13,645 nucleotides of DNA from NCBI GenBank assembly GCA_001781625.1, contig MFLS01000010.1:2372-16016 (forward strand), read 5' to 3'. Below are positions 5,949 through 13,302 of this stretch, one piece after another. The number at the start of each line of letters is the position of its first letter. Within the stretch, counting starts at the first letter, position 1. Source of the DNA: Candidatus Kaiserbacteria bacterium RIFCSPHIGHO2_12_FULL_56_13 (GTDB lineage Bacteria; Patescibacteriota; Minisyncoccia; Phycocordibacterales; Phycocordibacteraceae). The notes below the pieces were generated by a model. That model was not told the DNA's origin, made no database searches, and worked only from the letters and a program-made list of their open reading frames with translations. Both the position numbers and the translations under genes were made by a program.

Positions 5949-6694
5949 ATGGAAGATGCCCGTTCCAGAAGCGATTCTGGAAGCAAAATTGGCTATAACG
6001 GTGGAGTCCTCGCTGGAGCGTCGCCCAAATCGATGCGATGAAGGCAGGAGAATACCGTGGGAAGTCGTCCTGAGAGAAATCGAAGGATTGACCCCGTATC
6101 GACTTTGGTCGCCAATGTCCATTGGCGACCAAGATGGTGTATCATGTAGCAATACGATGAGACGCCATAATACGCCAACGCTGAAGACGAATGTGCGGAA
6201 TCTCAACGAATATATTTCAGGTTTTTCTGACGGAGAAGGATGCTTTTCAGTATCCTTCTCCAAGCGCGACAAATTCTTGATTGGATGGGAGACAAAACCA
6301 AGCTTTTGTGTGGCCCAAAACCACGACCGAGCTGAAGTGTTGTTTCTCATGCACAAGAAGTTCGGATGTGGATTCATGAGAAGAGATGCGAAAGACCGGA
6401 CTTTGAAATACGAAGTCCGTTCCCTCAACGATCTTCTTACCAAAGTCATTCCGCATTTCGAGAACTATCCGTTACGGTCAGGAAAGTCCAAAGACTTCAA
6501 ACTATTCAAGCAAGTCTGCCTCCTTATGGATAAGGGAAGGCATACAACGCTGAATGGATTGAAAGAAATCACCCGACTCGCATTCAAAATGAATCCGAGC
6601 GGGATGAGAAAATATAAACGCGATGAGATTTTAGCTCGCGCCCGTTATCAGATGAAGATATAGTCAGTGCCCGTAGAAATACGGGGAGAACATG
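5949..6694 (+). ncRNA. Group I intron 2, site L1951, with LAGLIDADG ORF
   Basis: P1 is clear: exon CGGGT (5944-5948) pairs with GCCCG (5958-5962), giving the required U-G wobble at the splice site. P2 is TTCCAGAA, loop GCGA, TTCTGGAA (5963-5982). An 11-bp hairpin (6105-6115 with 6122-6132) starts the P8 region, in which the ORF is inserted. The P7 3' strand lies in AAGATATAGTC (6655-6665). P9 is CCCGTA, GAAA loop, TACGGG (6670-6685). The intron ends in G6694 before exon AAATTCCGACG, and GGAA (5951-5954) can form P10 with TTCC of that exon. The 5' P7 strand is less certain (GACT, 6101-6104). About 746 nt. Position 1951 is a known bacterial site (from memory, also used in Coxiella). Confidence 0.9.
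6157..6663 (+). CDS. LAGLIDADG homing endonuclease, single motif (LAGLIDADG_1 type)
   Basis: The product has 168 aa, close to I-CreI-class enzymes, which act as homodimers. The motif is YISGFSDGEG at residues 19-28, with Glu27 at the metal-binding position, followed by CFSVSF. The C-terminal half, VRSLNDLLTKVIPHFENYPL then KDFKLFKQVCLLM and NGLKEITRLAFKMNPSG, is typical of bacterial 23S intron endonucleases of PF00961. Role inferred: cleaves intronless 23S alleles to spread intron 2. ATG 6157 is chosen because the frame upstream runs back into 23S exon and the other in-frame ATG (6115) lies in the P8 hairpin. There is no Shine-Dalgarno. The TAG stop (6661-6663) lies inside the P7 strand, so the last codons also encode ribozyme core. 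It looks intact; base composition is AT-richer than the host genes. Confidence 0.85.
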   Translation: MRRHNTPTLKTNVRNLNEYISGFSDGEGCFSVSFSKRDKFLIGWETKPSFCVAQNHDRAEVLFLMHKKFGCGFMRRDAKDRTLKYEVRSLNDLLTKVIPHFENYPLRSGKSKDFKLFKQVCLLMDKGRHTTLNGLKEITRLAFKMNPSGMRKYKRDEILARARYQMKI

Positions 6695-7001
6695 AAATTC
6701 CGACGTGCACGAATGGCGTAATGACTGGGGAACTGTCTCGAGGACTCGCTCGGTGAAAATGCACTTCCGGTGAAGATGCCGGATACCTGTAGGTAGACGA
6801 AAAGACCCTAGGAGCTTTACTACAGCTTCGTATTGGCCGTACGTGATACATGCGTAGCATAGAGGGGAGAGGTTGAAGTGCCGCTTTCGGGTGGCATGGA
6901 CTCGTCAGTGAAATACCCTTCTTGTCTCGTGTACGGTCTAACCTCTGTGGGATCCACAGGGGGACCGTGCGTGGCGGGTAGTTTTGGTGGGGCGCTATCC
7001 T

Positions 7002-7975
7002 CGAATAGCAGCGCCCGTCCGACCAATGTCTTAAAAATGGAGAATTAAAATAAGGGGGACTGCGTGGAGAAATCTGCGTAAGCAATTTGGCCAAATGCTG
7101 GAACATCCGAGGATCTTCAAGTACTCATTCGCGTAAGCGAGTAGTGAAAATCTTGAAGTGCGGACAATCAGCAGGGAAGCTTGTTCGAGAACTGGAAGAT
7201 GGAATATCCATTTTTGGGAGGACTCGCTCCTCCCCATCTTTCAGTTCTTGAGCAGAACCCTCAGAGACTACATGCCAGACTCGTCGAAAGACGATGAAGA
7301 TATAGTCCGATCTTCGTAGCGATACGAAGGTGTAGCAATAACTACACATCCATGAACACGAAAGAAATTCGTGAGAAAAAGAAAGATCTTACGTTATCCA
7401 AACGACAGCGAGAATTGATCGTCGGGCTTTTGCTCGGCGACGGGCATCTTGAGACTCAAAACGGCGGCAGGACGTATCGACTTAAAGTCGAACACGGCTC
7501 CGCCCAGCGCGAATACCTTGAGTGGCTCGCGCATGAATTTCAAGAATGGATTCTGTCTGGTTGGTATGAAAAGCACAAAAGAGAAAAAGTGGTGTATGGA
7601 TTCACAACCGTGAGTCATCCAGCACTTCGATTTTATGGTGCACAATTCTATCAAAGCGGAAAGAAGCGAATCCCACCGCTTATCAAGAAATTGATGAGCT
7701 CGCTATCACTTGCGATTTGGTTTCTTGACGATGGTTCAGCAAAATCATCCAAGCACCGCTCGCTCGTGATACATTCACTCGGATATACAAAGAAAGATCT
7801 TGTTCTAGTGCAAGAGGCACTTCGACACTTCGGTATCGAAGCCGCCCTGCACAAGCAACGCAATGGTTCATTCCGACTGTATCTGCCCTACGCAAGTTCG
7901 CTCATCATTGAGCAATTTGTTCGGCCGATACTTACTGAAGTGCCGTCGCTTGCTTACAAAGTGGAGAACATCAAG
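7002..7975 (+). ncRNA. Group I intron 3, site about L2262, with LAGLIDADG ORF after the core
   Basis: Exon ...GGCGCTATCCT ends at T7001 and resumes with CCTAAAGAGTAACGG at 7976; the joined exons match E. coli length. The intron ends in G7975. Core: P4 TGCTG (7096-7100) with CAGCA (7169-7173); an extended P5 (CTTCAAG with CTTGAAG); a long P6 around AGAACTG with CAGTTCT; P7 GACTA (7266-7270) with TAGTC (7303-7307) inside the canonical S element AAGATATAGTCC (7297-7308). P9 is CTTCGTA, loop GCGA, TACGAAG (7312-7329), and a P9.1-like hairpin lies at 7330-7347. The ORF follows the core, between P9 and the 3' splice site. P1 is less clear (GCTAT with ATAGC near the junction). About 974 nt. Confidence 0.88.
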
Positions 7976-7987
7976 CCTAAAGAGTAA
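7352..7987 (+). CDS. LAGLIDADG homing endonuclease, double motif (LAGLIDADG_2 type)
   Basis: The product has 211 aa with two LAGLIDADG helices, LIVGLLLGDG (residues 22-31, Asp30) and LAIWFLDDGS (120-129, Asp127). This predicts a monomeric enzyme of the PF03161-like group, which belongs to a different subfamily from the intron 2 enzyme. Supporting blocks are YRLKVEHGSAQREYLEWLA and TTVSHPALRFYG. The presumed role is homing of intron 3 into intronless 23S genes. ATG 7352 begins 4 nt after the P9.1-like hairpin with no Shine-Dalgarno. The C-terminus is unusual: the last three codons (Pro-Lys-Glu) and the TAA stop (7976-7987) come from the 23S 3' exon, so the ORF crosses the splice site and the full protein can come only from unspliced RNA. 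No frameshift is seen. Confidence 0.88.
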   Translation: MNTKEIREKKKDLTLSKRQRELIVGLLLGDGHLETQNGGRTYRLKVEHGSAQREYLEWLAHEFQEWILSGWYEKHKREKVVYGFTTVSHPALRFYGAQFYQSGKKRIPPLIKKLMSSLSLAIWFLDDGSAKSSKHRSLVIHSLGYTKKDLVLVQEALRHFGIEAALHKQRNGSFRLYLPYASSLIIEQFVRPILTEVPSLAYKVENIKPKE

Positions 7988-8592
7988 CGGAGGAGTTCAT
8001 CAAGGTCAGCTAGGCGCGAATGGAAACCGTGCCGATAGCGTAAGAGTAAAAGCTGGCTTAACTGCGAGACATACTAGTCGAGCAGATGCGAAAGCAGGAT
8101 CTAGTGAACCGATGCGCCGCCTTAGACGCGGCCAGAGATTAACGGATAAAAGTTACCCTAGGGATAACAGGCTGGTACCGCCCAAGCGTCCATAGCGACG
8201 GCGGTGTTCGGCACCTCGATGTCGGCTCACCTTAGCGCCGGGCTGGAGCAGGTCCGAAGCGTTTGGCTGTTCGCCAATTAAAAAGGTACGCGAGCTGGGT
8301 TCAAACCGTCGTGAGACAGGTTGGTCTCCTATCTCCTACAGGCGTTGATTATTGAGGAGGGTCGTCCCTAGTACGAGAGGACCGGGATGAACTGACCTAT
8401 GGTCTGGGGGCTGTCGTGCCAACGGCACCGCCCCGTAGCTAAGTCGGGTTGCGATAACCGCTGAAAGCATCTAAGCGGGAAACGCGCTCCAAGATAAGTA
8501 ATCGTTATGAGGCCCCTCGAAGATTACGAGGTTGATAGGCTCTATGTGAAAGTGCCGCAAGGCATTGAGCAGAGGAGTACTAATACGCCGAT

Positions 8593-8606
8593 ATCTCTTG
8601 TGCGGA
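8593..8606 (+). other. 3' arm of the 23S processing stem and start of the 23S-5S spacer
   Basis: Complement of 3598-3611. The spacer 8607-8716 holds only a T-rich stretch and an imperfect inverted repeat around ATTTGC/GCAAAT (8678-8693). No tRNA or ORF is seen in it. Confidence 0.75.
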
Positions 8607-8716
8607 ACTCTGAACAGCACAATCATAGATGCACTGAACATACTTTTTGCGTATTTATTTTGTCGCGCGACTAAAACATTTGCTTTGCAAATATTTGTCC
8701 GACCCAAGAGGGTTTA

Positions 8717-8865
8717 GAAAAACGCGCGCAGAGTGTTGGTGGTTTGGCGGGAGGGTTATACCCGTTCCCATTCCGAACACGGCAGTCAAGCCTCTTAGCG
8801 GCGATGGTACTTACCTTCACCGGTGGGGAGAGTAGCTAGCCGCCAACACTCTGCGCGCGTTTTTC
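8717..8865 (+). terminator. 23-bp stem enclosing 5S rRNA that also ends in a T-tract
   Basis: Bases 8717-8739 are fully complementary to 8843-8865. The stem extends 5S helix I outward through GCGCGC and ends with AAAAA against TTTTT. It can serve as both 5S precursor processing stem and terminator of the 23S-5S unit. Confidence 0.8.
8733..8849 (+). rRNA. rrf: 5S ribosomal RNA
   Basis: About 117 nt. Conserved 5S blocks include CCCATTCCGAACACGG (8767-8782), AGCGGCGATGGTAC and GGTGGGGAGAGTAGC. Helix I is GTGTTGG with CCAACAC. Exact ends are estimated. It lies about 135 nt after 23S and is cotranscribed with it. Confidence 0.95.
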
Positions 8866-8868
8866 GTT

Positions 8869-8874
8869 TATACT
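8869..8874 (+). promoter_or_regulatory. -10 box for the DCGG-rodA operon (leaderless)
   Basis: TATACT lies 4 nt after the 5S terminator T-tract and 6 nt before ATG 8881, so transcription should start at or next to the A of the ATG. Confidence 0.65.
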
Positions 8875-8880
8875 GCACAC

Positions 8881-9645
8881 ATGAATTGGGCCTCGAGGCG
8901 GCGATTTGTGATTACGGCTATCGGAGCCGCGTTGATTATTTTTGTGCTCGCGCTCATTTTGGTACCGACCTTGTATCAAGCACCTTCGTGCACCGACCGC
9001 ACGCAAAATCAGGGCGAGCAGGGCGTTGATTGCGGCGGCCCCTGCAGCCTCCTCTGCACGGCGCTCCAACAAGCGCCCGTAGTGCGTTTTACCAAAGCAC
9101 TCTTCCCCGCACCGAATCGCGTTGATGTCATCGCCTATGTCGATAACCCGAACACGGGCGCTGCAGCACGTCGTGCTCCCTACACGCTCACCTTGTACGC
9201 GGCTGACCGCACTATCCTTAAGCAAGCTACCGGCACGCTCGATCTGCCGCCGTTTCGGAGCGTCCCGGTCTATGTACCGGCGTTCTTCACCGGCAATGTC
9301 GCGGGTGCGCAGGCCTTTCTCACTATCGACCCGAGCAAAGTCACCTGGTTCACCTTTAAGGGCACCCTTACACTTCCCAAGGTGGCAAGCCCAGCCGTCG
9401 GGGGGACAGAGGGCGCTCCCCGCGTGACCGCGACTCTTTCAAACCCCACCTTTGTTCCCATGACCGATATCATCGCAGTGGGGGTCGTGTATGACGCGAG
9501 CGACAATGTGATCGCGGCGTCGCAAACCCTCCTCAAAACGATCCCCCCGCAGGGGAGCGTCACTGCGACCTTCACGTGGGGGCAGCCGTTCGGTTTGCCC
9601 CCGGCGCGCATCGAGGTGATGCCCCTGCTGGTGCTCCCCTCATGA
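8881..9645 (+). CDS. Membrane-anchored extracytoplasmic protein with DCGG cysteine motif
   Basis: The product has 254 aa. Basic residues RRR at 6-8 precede one transmembrane segment (about 9-31), predicting cytoplasmic N-terminus and outside C-terminus. Just outside is a four-cysteine motif, Cys37, Cys51, Cys55 and Cys59, with GEQGVDCGGPC at its heart. This motif recurs in surface proteins of CPR and other bacteria and may form disulfides. The remaining residues are beta-rich and repeat-like, with two Ig/CARDB-like stretches (about 70-150 and 165-250, for example VDVIAYVDNPNTGAA and RVTATLSNPTFVPMTD), which suggests an adhesive or scaffolding domain. It overlaps the rodA start by 4 nt (ATGA), so coupled expression with cell-wall elongation is likely. 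The function itself is not known. Confidence 0.75.
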   Translation: MNWASRRRFVITAIGAALIIFVLALILVPTLYQAPSCTDRTQNQGEQGVDCGGPCSLLCTALQQAPVVRFTKALFPAPNRVDVIAYVDNPNTGAAARRAPYTLTLYAADRTILKQATGTLDLPPFRSVPVYVPAFFTGNVAGAQAFLTIDPSKVTWFTFKGTLTLPKVASPAVGGTEGAPRVTATLSNPTFVPMTDIIAVGVVYDASDNVIAASQTLLKTIPPQGSVTATFTWGQPFGLPPARIEVMPLLVLPS

Positions 9646-10775
9646 CGCTTAGCGAACGAGAGCAGCACCTCACCTTCGATTGGCGGCTCCTCCTCTCTGC
9701 CGTTGCCATCGCGCTCCTCGGTATCCTCACCATGAGCACTTTCGGAGCAGGCGAGTCGCTTGCTTCGCGTCAGCTCGTATGGCTCGCTCTCGGGATAGGA
9801 GTGTACATTGTCGCCGCATCGCTCGATATGCGTTTTATCCGCGGCATGCCGGTCGTGATGGCGGCCTACGGGTGCGCGTTCGTGCTCCTCGTCGCACTCC
9901 TATTTTTTGCTGAGCCGGTGATGGGAGCGCGGGCGTGGTTTACTTTTGGTCCCGTCTCTTTTCAGCCAGCTGATTTCGCAAAACTCGCGCTCGTAGCGCT
10001 CCTTGCGAAGTACCTCTCGCGACGGCACATCGAGATACAGAATGTCCGCCACATCCTTGTCTCGGGCGTCTACGCGCTGGCCCTCACGCTCCTTGTCCTT
10101 GTCGAGCCCGATCTTGGCACTGCGCTCATCCTCGGGGCGCTGTGGCTTGGCATGATGCTCATTTCAGGTATTTCAAAAAAACACCTCGCCTTTCTCGCCG
10201 CCATCTTTGTTGTCGCGATTGCGGGCCTGTGGTTCGAGGGCCTTCAAGAGTATCAGCGCGAGCGTATCCTCGCGTTCGTGAACCCCGCCGGTGATATTCA
10301 GGGCGCCGGCTACAACGCCTACCAGGCGCGCATTGCGATCGGCTCGGGGCAGCTCTTCGGCAAAGGCATCGGTTACGGGACGCAAAGTAAGCTCCGCTTT
10401 TTACCGGAGTATCAGACCGATTTTATCTTTGCGGCCTTTGCCGAGGAGTGGGGCTTTGTTGGAGTGGTTTTTCTTCTTCTCCTCTACGGCCTTCTTTTAT
10501 GGCGGCTGGGGCAAATTGCGCGCATCGCCTCGACGAACTTCGACGCCTTTTTCACGCTTGGCGTTCTGATACTTTTTGCGGCGCACGTGACGATACACGC
10601 CGGCATCAATGTCGGGCTTTTGCCAGTGACCGGGACGACGATACCCTTCATGTCGAGCGGCGGATCGCACCTTGTCATGGAGTTTTTGGCGCTCGGGATC
10701 GTGACCTCGCTCGCACGTTTCGGTCGAGGTGCGCCGCGCACTTCAGCCGTCGAGAATGAGTACCTCGGCGGTTAA
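9642..10775 (+). CDS. rodA: SEDS-family peptidoglycan glycosyltransferase (RodA/FtsW)
   Basis: The product has 377 aa with about ten membrane segments. It polymerises lipid II into glycan strands together with a class B PBP. Visible signatures: GARAWF (95-100), QPADFAK (108-114), EPDLGTAL (155-162, with the essential Asp157), then GKGIGYGTQSKLRFLPEYQ and TDFIFAAFAEEWGFVG. Near the C-terminus is HAGINVGLLPVTGTTIPFMS followed by SGGS. The TQS-LRFLPE-TDFIFA block resembles RodA more than FtsW; subtype assignment is moderate. ATG 9642 overlaps the upstream stop as ATGA and is preferred to the in-frame GTG at 9576, which would put 22 non-homologous residues in front. No mrd/pbp2 or mreB gene is adjacent. 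It converges on the GT4 gene, sharing the TTAA at 10772-10775 for both stop codons. Confidence 0.92.
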   Translation: MTLSEREQHLTFDWRLLLSAVAIALLGILTMSTFGAGESLASRQLVWLALGIGVYIVAASLDMRFIRGMPVVMAAYGCAFVLLVALLFFAEPVMGARAWFTFGPVSFQPADFAKLALVALLAKYLSRRHIEIQNVRHILVSGVYALALTLLVLVEPDLGTALILGALWLGMMLISGISKKHLAFLAAIFVVAIAGLWFEGLQEYQRERILAFVNPAGDIQGAGYNAYQARIAIGSGQLFGKGIGYGTQSKLRFLPEYQTDFIFAAFAEEWGFVGVVFLLLLYGLLLWRLGQIARIASTNFDAFFTLGVLILFAAHVTIHAGINVGLLPVTGTTIPFMSSGGSHLVMEFLALGIVTSLARFGRGAPRTSAVENEYLGG

Positions 10776-11920
10776 ATGAGATAGACTTCGGCTATCCCTT
10801 GCGCCATTTTCTGTGTCGAGAATCGTTCGTTCACTCGCGCGCGCAATTTCTCACGCATACTCTGGCGATAGCGCGGGTCGCGCATGAGAGTTTCGATAGC
10901 GTCTGCGATCGCCGCAGGATCTCTCGGCTCAACTAAGATGCCGGTCTCGCGGTCGACGATGTCGGTCGCACCCGGGATGCGGCTCGCGACGACGGCGCAA
11001 CCAGCTGCTCCCGCCTCAAGGAGCACATAAGGGAGACCCTCTTTGATCGAGGTGAGGGTGAAGATGTCGAAGGCCTTGAGACGGGCCGCGGCGTGCGGCA
11101 CGAAACCGAGAAGACGCACCTGCTGTTCAAGGTCGTTTTTTGCAATCGAGGTCGCCAAGGCCGCGCGGTCCTCCCCCTCGCCGATGATGCAGAGCGTGAA
11201 GGGAAGCCCGCGCTTCTTGAGGATAGCGGCGGCGTCGATTAGGTAGGAGAGCCCTTTGTTGCGCGTAAGCTCGCCTATCGTGCCTACCCAAAACTCATCG
11301 CGCGCCTCTTTGCATAGGGCCGCGCGCGCCTCCTCGCGGGTCGAAAATTCGATGGGCGGGGTGCCGTTGTAGACCAGGTGCACTTTACGGCCGCAGAGGG
11401 GCATGCGGCGCGCGCGTTCGAAGGTGTCTTTTGAGATAAGGATAACCTGATGGGCGAACATGAAGGTGAGCCATGTCGCGAGCCATCTGAAGAGGCGAGT
11501 GAGCGGGTCTTTGTCCTCGTCATACGCGAGGCCATGCGAGGTAAACACGACCTTCTGCACTCCAGCGATGCGGCCAGCGAGAGCCCCGATTCCCCCGGCT
11601 TTAGAACTGTTAAGGTGAACAATGTCAGGGGCTTCTTTCTTAAAAATCCTCACCAATTCAAAAAAAGCTTTGCATTCGCGCAATAGAGAAATGTTTCGCA
11701 TAAAGTTCTGCACGAAAATTGTTTGAATGTCTGCGTCAGCAAGTTTCTCTGCAAGTAGCCCCGCGTTAGCTCTAGCTTGGCCCGTGCCCCCCAACGCGAC
11801 CGCAACCCGAGCTCCTTCTTTTTTAAAATATGTCGCAAGGGTATAGACATACGTCTGAGCGCCGCCCCAGTTTGACTTGGTGATGACATAGAGAATTTTC
11901 TTGCGACCGACCTCGGACAT
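10772..11920 (-). CDS. GT4-family glycosyltransferase
   Basis: The product has 382 aa with two Rossmann domains (GT-B fold). The N-terminal acceptor domain starts KILYVITKSNWGGAQTYVY, containing the GGAQ donor-loop pattern of GT4 enzymes, and includes DIVHLNSSKAGGIGALAGR and FTSHG. The C-terminal donor domain has VGTIGELTRNKGLSYLIDA, then IIGEGEDR, and the retaining-enzyme EX7E motif Glu294-Glu302 in KEGLPYVLLEAG, followed by VVASRIPGATDIV. It probably adds a sugar from a nucleotide donor to a lipid-linked glycan or capsule intermediate; the substrate cannot be read. ATG 11920 is chosen because the in-frame codon at 11935 is TTG and lies upstream of a -10-like TACAGT. It is transcribed divergently from the sugar transferase, suggesting joint control. 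Confidence 0.92.
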   Translation of the reverse strand: MSEVGRKKILYVITKSNWGGAQTYVYTLATYFKKEGARVAVALGGTGQARANAGLLAEKLADADIQTIFVQNFMRNISLLRECKAFFELVRIFKKEAPDIVHLNSSKAGGIGALAGRIAGVQKVVFTSHGLAYDEDKDPLTRLFRWLATWLTFMFAHQVILISKDTFERARRMPLCGRKVHLVYNGTPPIEFSTREEARAALCKEARDEFWVGTIGELTRNKGLSYLIDAAAILKKRGLPFTLCIIGEGEDRAALATSIAKNDLEQQVRLLGFVPHAAARLKAFDIFTLTSIKEGLPYVLLEAGAAGCAVVASRIPGATDIVDRETGILVEPRDPAAIADAIETLMRDPRYRQSMREKLRARVNERFSTQKMAQGIAEVYLI

Positions 11921-11926
11921 GGTGCA

Positions 11927-11932
11927 ACTGTA
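11927..11932 (-). promoter_or_regulatory. Putative -10 box of the GT4 gene
   Basis: On the minus strand TACAGT lies exactly 6 nt before ATG 11920, the same spacing as at 8869-8881. A second option is TATTAT at 11955-11950, overlapping the plus-strand box. Confidence 0.4.
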
Positions 11933-11948
11933 CAACAGAATTATTCGT

Positions 11949-11954
11949 TATAAT
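11949..11954 (+). promoter_or_regulatory. -10 box of the sugar transferase gene (leaderless)
   Basis: A perfect TATAAT 10 nt before ATG 11965. The predicted transcription start is only about 4 nt upstream of the start codon. No -35 consensus is visible. Confidence 0.65.
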
Positions 11955-11964
11955 ATCCGCATCT

Positions 11965-13302
11965 ATGGCATTCTCGCGCCGCGAGACGGCGATTCTCCTT
12001 ATCGGTGATTTTTTGCTCCTCTTTCTCTCGCTCCTTGCGGCCTTACTCCTCCGTAACCTTGAGATACCCGAACTTCGTTACTGGCTGATCAATATCCTCC
12101 CCTTCATACCTATTTTTGTGATTTCGCTGGTCGTCTTTTACACCGCAGGACTTTATGAAAAGCAGACCAGGCCGATCCGTCGCGTGATGAGCATGCGCAT
12201 TTTTGGGGCCCAGCTTGCGAACATCGTGATCGCGGCGCTCATCTTTTTTGCGCTCCCCCTCACGATTGCGCCGAAGACGATCCTCGTGCTCTATCTTGTG
12301 ATTTCAGTGGTCGCGGTTTCGCTCTGGCGGTTTTATCGGATGAACCGCGAGCGCACAACGACCGCACGCGCTTCGGCTCTCCTCATTGGTGCGGGAAGAG
12401 CAGTCGCCGAGCTCCTTGAAGAGGTGACCGAGAATGATCTCTACCGGATCCGTTTTACGAGCTATCTCGATACGGCGCGCGCAGGAGATCACGAGGTTGC
12501 CGATGCGGTATACAAGGCAGTTGCAGGGGGCGTACGGACGATAGTGCTCGATACGCGCGACCCGAGGGTCACGCGCGATTTGCCGCGCCTCTACCCTCTC
12601 ATGACCAAAGGCACGACCTTCATCGATTTCGTCTCGTTTTACGAAGACATCTTCAATCGAGTCCCCCTTGATCATGTCGGCATCGAGCGCCTACTCGAAT
12701 CGCTGCCGCGCCGACGCTCGCTCTACGACCTTGTGAAGCGCGGTACCGACCTCGCCCTCGCCCTCGCGGGCTTTCTCCTCGCCATCCCCCTTATCGTGCT
12801 TGCCGCGCTCGTGCTCTCTCTTACGGACGGTTCGGCTTTTATTCGGCATGAGCGTATCGGGAGAGGGGGAGGGCACTTCAGGGTGTACAAGCTCCGTACC
12901 ATGCTCTTTGACGACCATGGGGACCCAGAGCTCCAAAAGAAAAATCGCGTGACGCTTTTCGGGAGACTACTGCGCAAAACGCGTATCGATGAACTGCCTC
13001 AATTGTGGAATGTCCTCAAGGGTGAGCTCTCCTTCATCGGCCCTAGGCCCGAGCTCCCCAAGATCGCCGAGGTATACGAGCGCGAAATACCCTTTTACCA
13101 CCTACGGCACCTGATTGCGCCCGGCCTCTCTGGTTGGGCGCAGATCCACGACTACAACGTGCCGCGCGGGGCAGCCGATATCGAGAAGACGCGACGAAAG
13201 CTCTCCTTCGACCTCTACTACCTCAAGCGCCGCTCCTTCGGCCTCGACCTCGCGATCACTCTTAAGACCTTGCGCGCGCTCCTCTCGCTTTCAGGGACAT
13301 GA
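11965..13302 (+). CDS. Polyprenyl-phosphate glycosyl-1-phosphate transferase (WbaP/PglC-type sugar transferase)
   Basis: This enzyme transfers a sugar-1-phosphate from a nucleotide sugar to undecaprenyl phosphate, the first committed step of a lipid-linked glycan. The 445-aa product has four N-terminal membrane segments (within about 8-115), a soluble Rossmann-like CoA-binding-type middle domain (about 130-215, with LLIGAGRAVAELLEE), and a C-terminal bacterial sugar transferase domain from about 258. That domain has a membrane re-entrant helix (DLALALAGFLLAIPLIVLAA), then FRVYKLRTM, the catalytic Asp342-Glu343 in DELPQLWNVL, and GELSFIGPRPEL. This is the large WbaP-like architecture. No Shine-Dalgarno is seen, consistent with a leaderless transcript. 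Its stop overlaps the epimerase start (ATGA), so the two form an operon, and the epimerase may supply its nucleotide-sugar substrate. Confidence 0.93.
   Translation: MAFSRRETAILLIGDFLLLFLSLLAALLLRNLEIPELRYWLINILPFIPIFVISLVVFYTAGLYEKQTRPIRRVMSMRIFGAQLANIVIAALIFFALPLTIAPKTILVLYLVISVVAVSLWRFYRMNRERTTTARASALLIGAGRAVAELLEEVTENDLYRIRFTSYLDTARAGDHEVADAVYKAVAGGVRTIVLDTRDPRVTRDLPRLYPLMTKGTTFIDFVSFYEDIFNRVPLDHVGIERLLESLPRRRSLYDLVKRGTDLALALAGFLLAIPLIVLAALVLSLTDGSAFIRHERIGRGGGHFRVYKLRTMLFDDHGDPELQKKNRVTLFGRLLRKTRIDELPQLWNVLKGELSFIGPRPELPKIAEVYEREIPFYHLRHLIAPGLSGWAQIHDYNVPRGAADIEKTRRKLSFDLYYLKRRSFGLDLAITLKTLRALLSLSGT

Noticed and set aside
5914..6156. N-terminal extension of the intron 2 endonuclease ORF
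   Set aside because: It begins in intron 1 and passes through the 23S exon and the P1/P2 ribozyme structures; LAGLIDADG homology starts near residue 10 of the 6157 start.
8160..8173. I-SceI-like sequence TAGGGATAACAG
   Set aside because: This is the universal peptidyl-transferase segment of 23S; the rest of the I-SceI site does not match.
9576..9641. Upstream GTG start for rodA
   Set aside because: It would overlap the preceding gene by 70 nt and add 22 residues unlike SEDS N-termini; the ATGA overlap at 9642 is the usual coupling arrangement.
11921..11935. TTG start at 11935 for the GT4 gene
   Set aside because: It adds five residues of no family similarity and lies upstream of the -10-like TACAGT.
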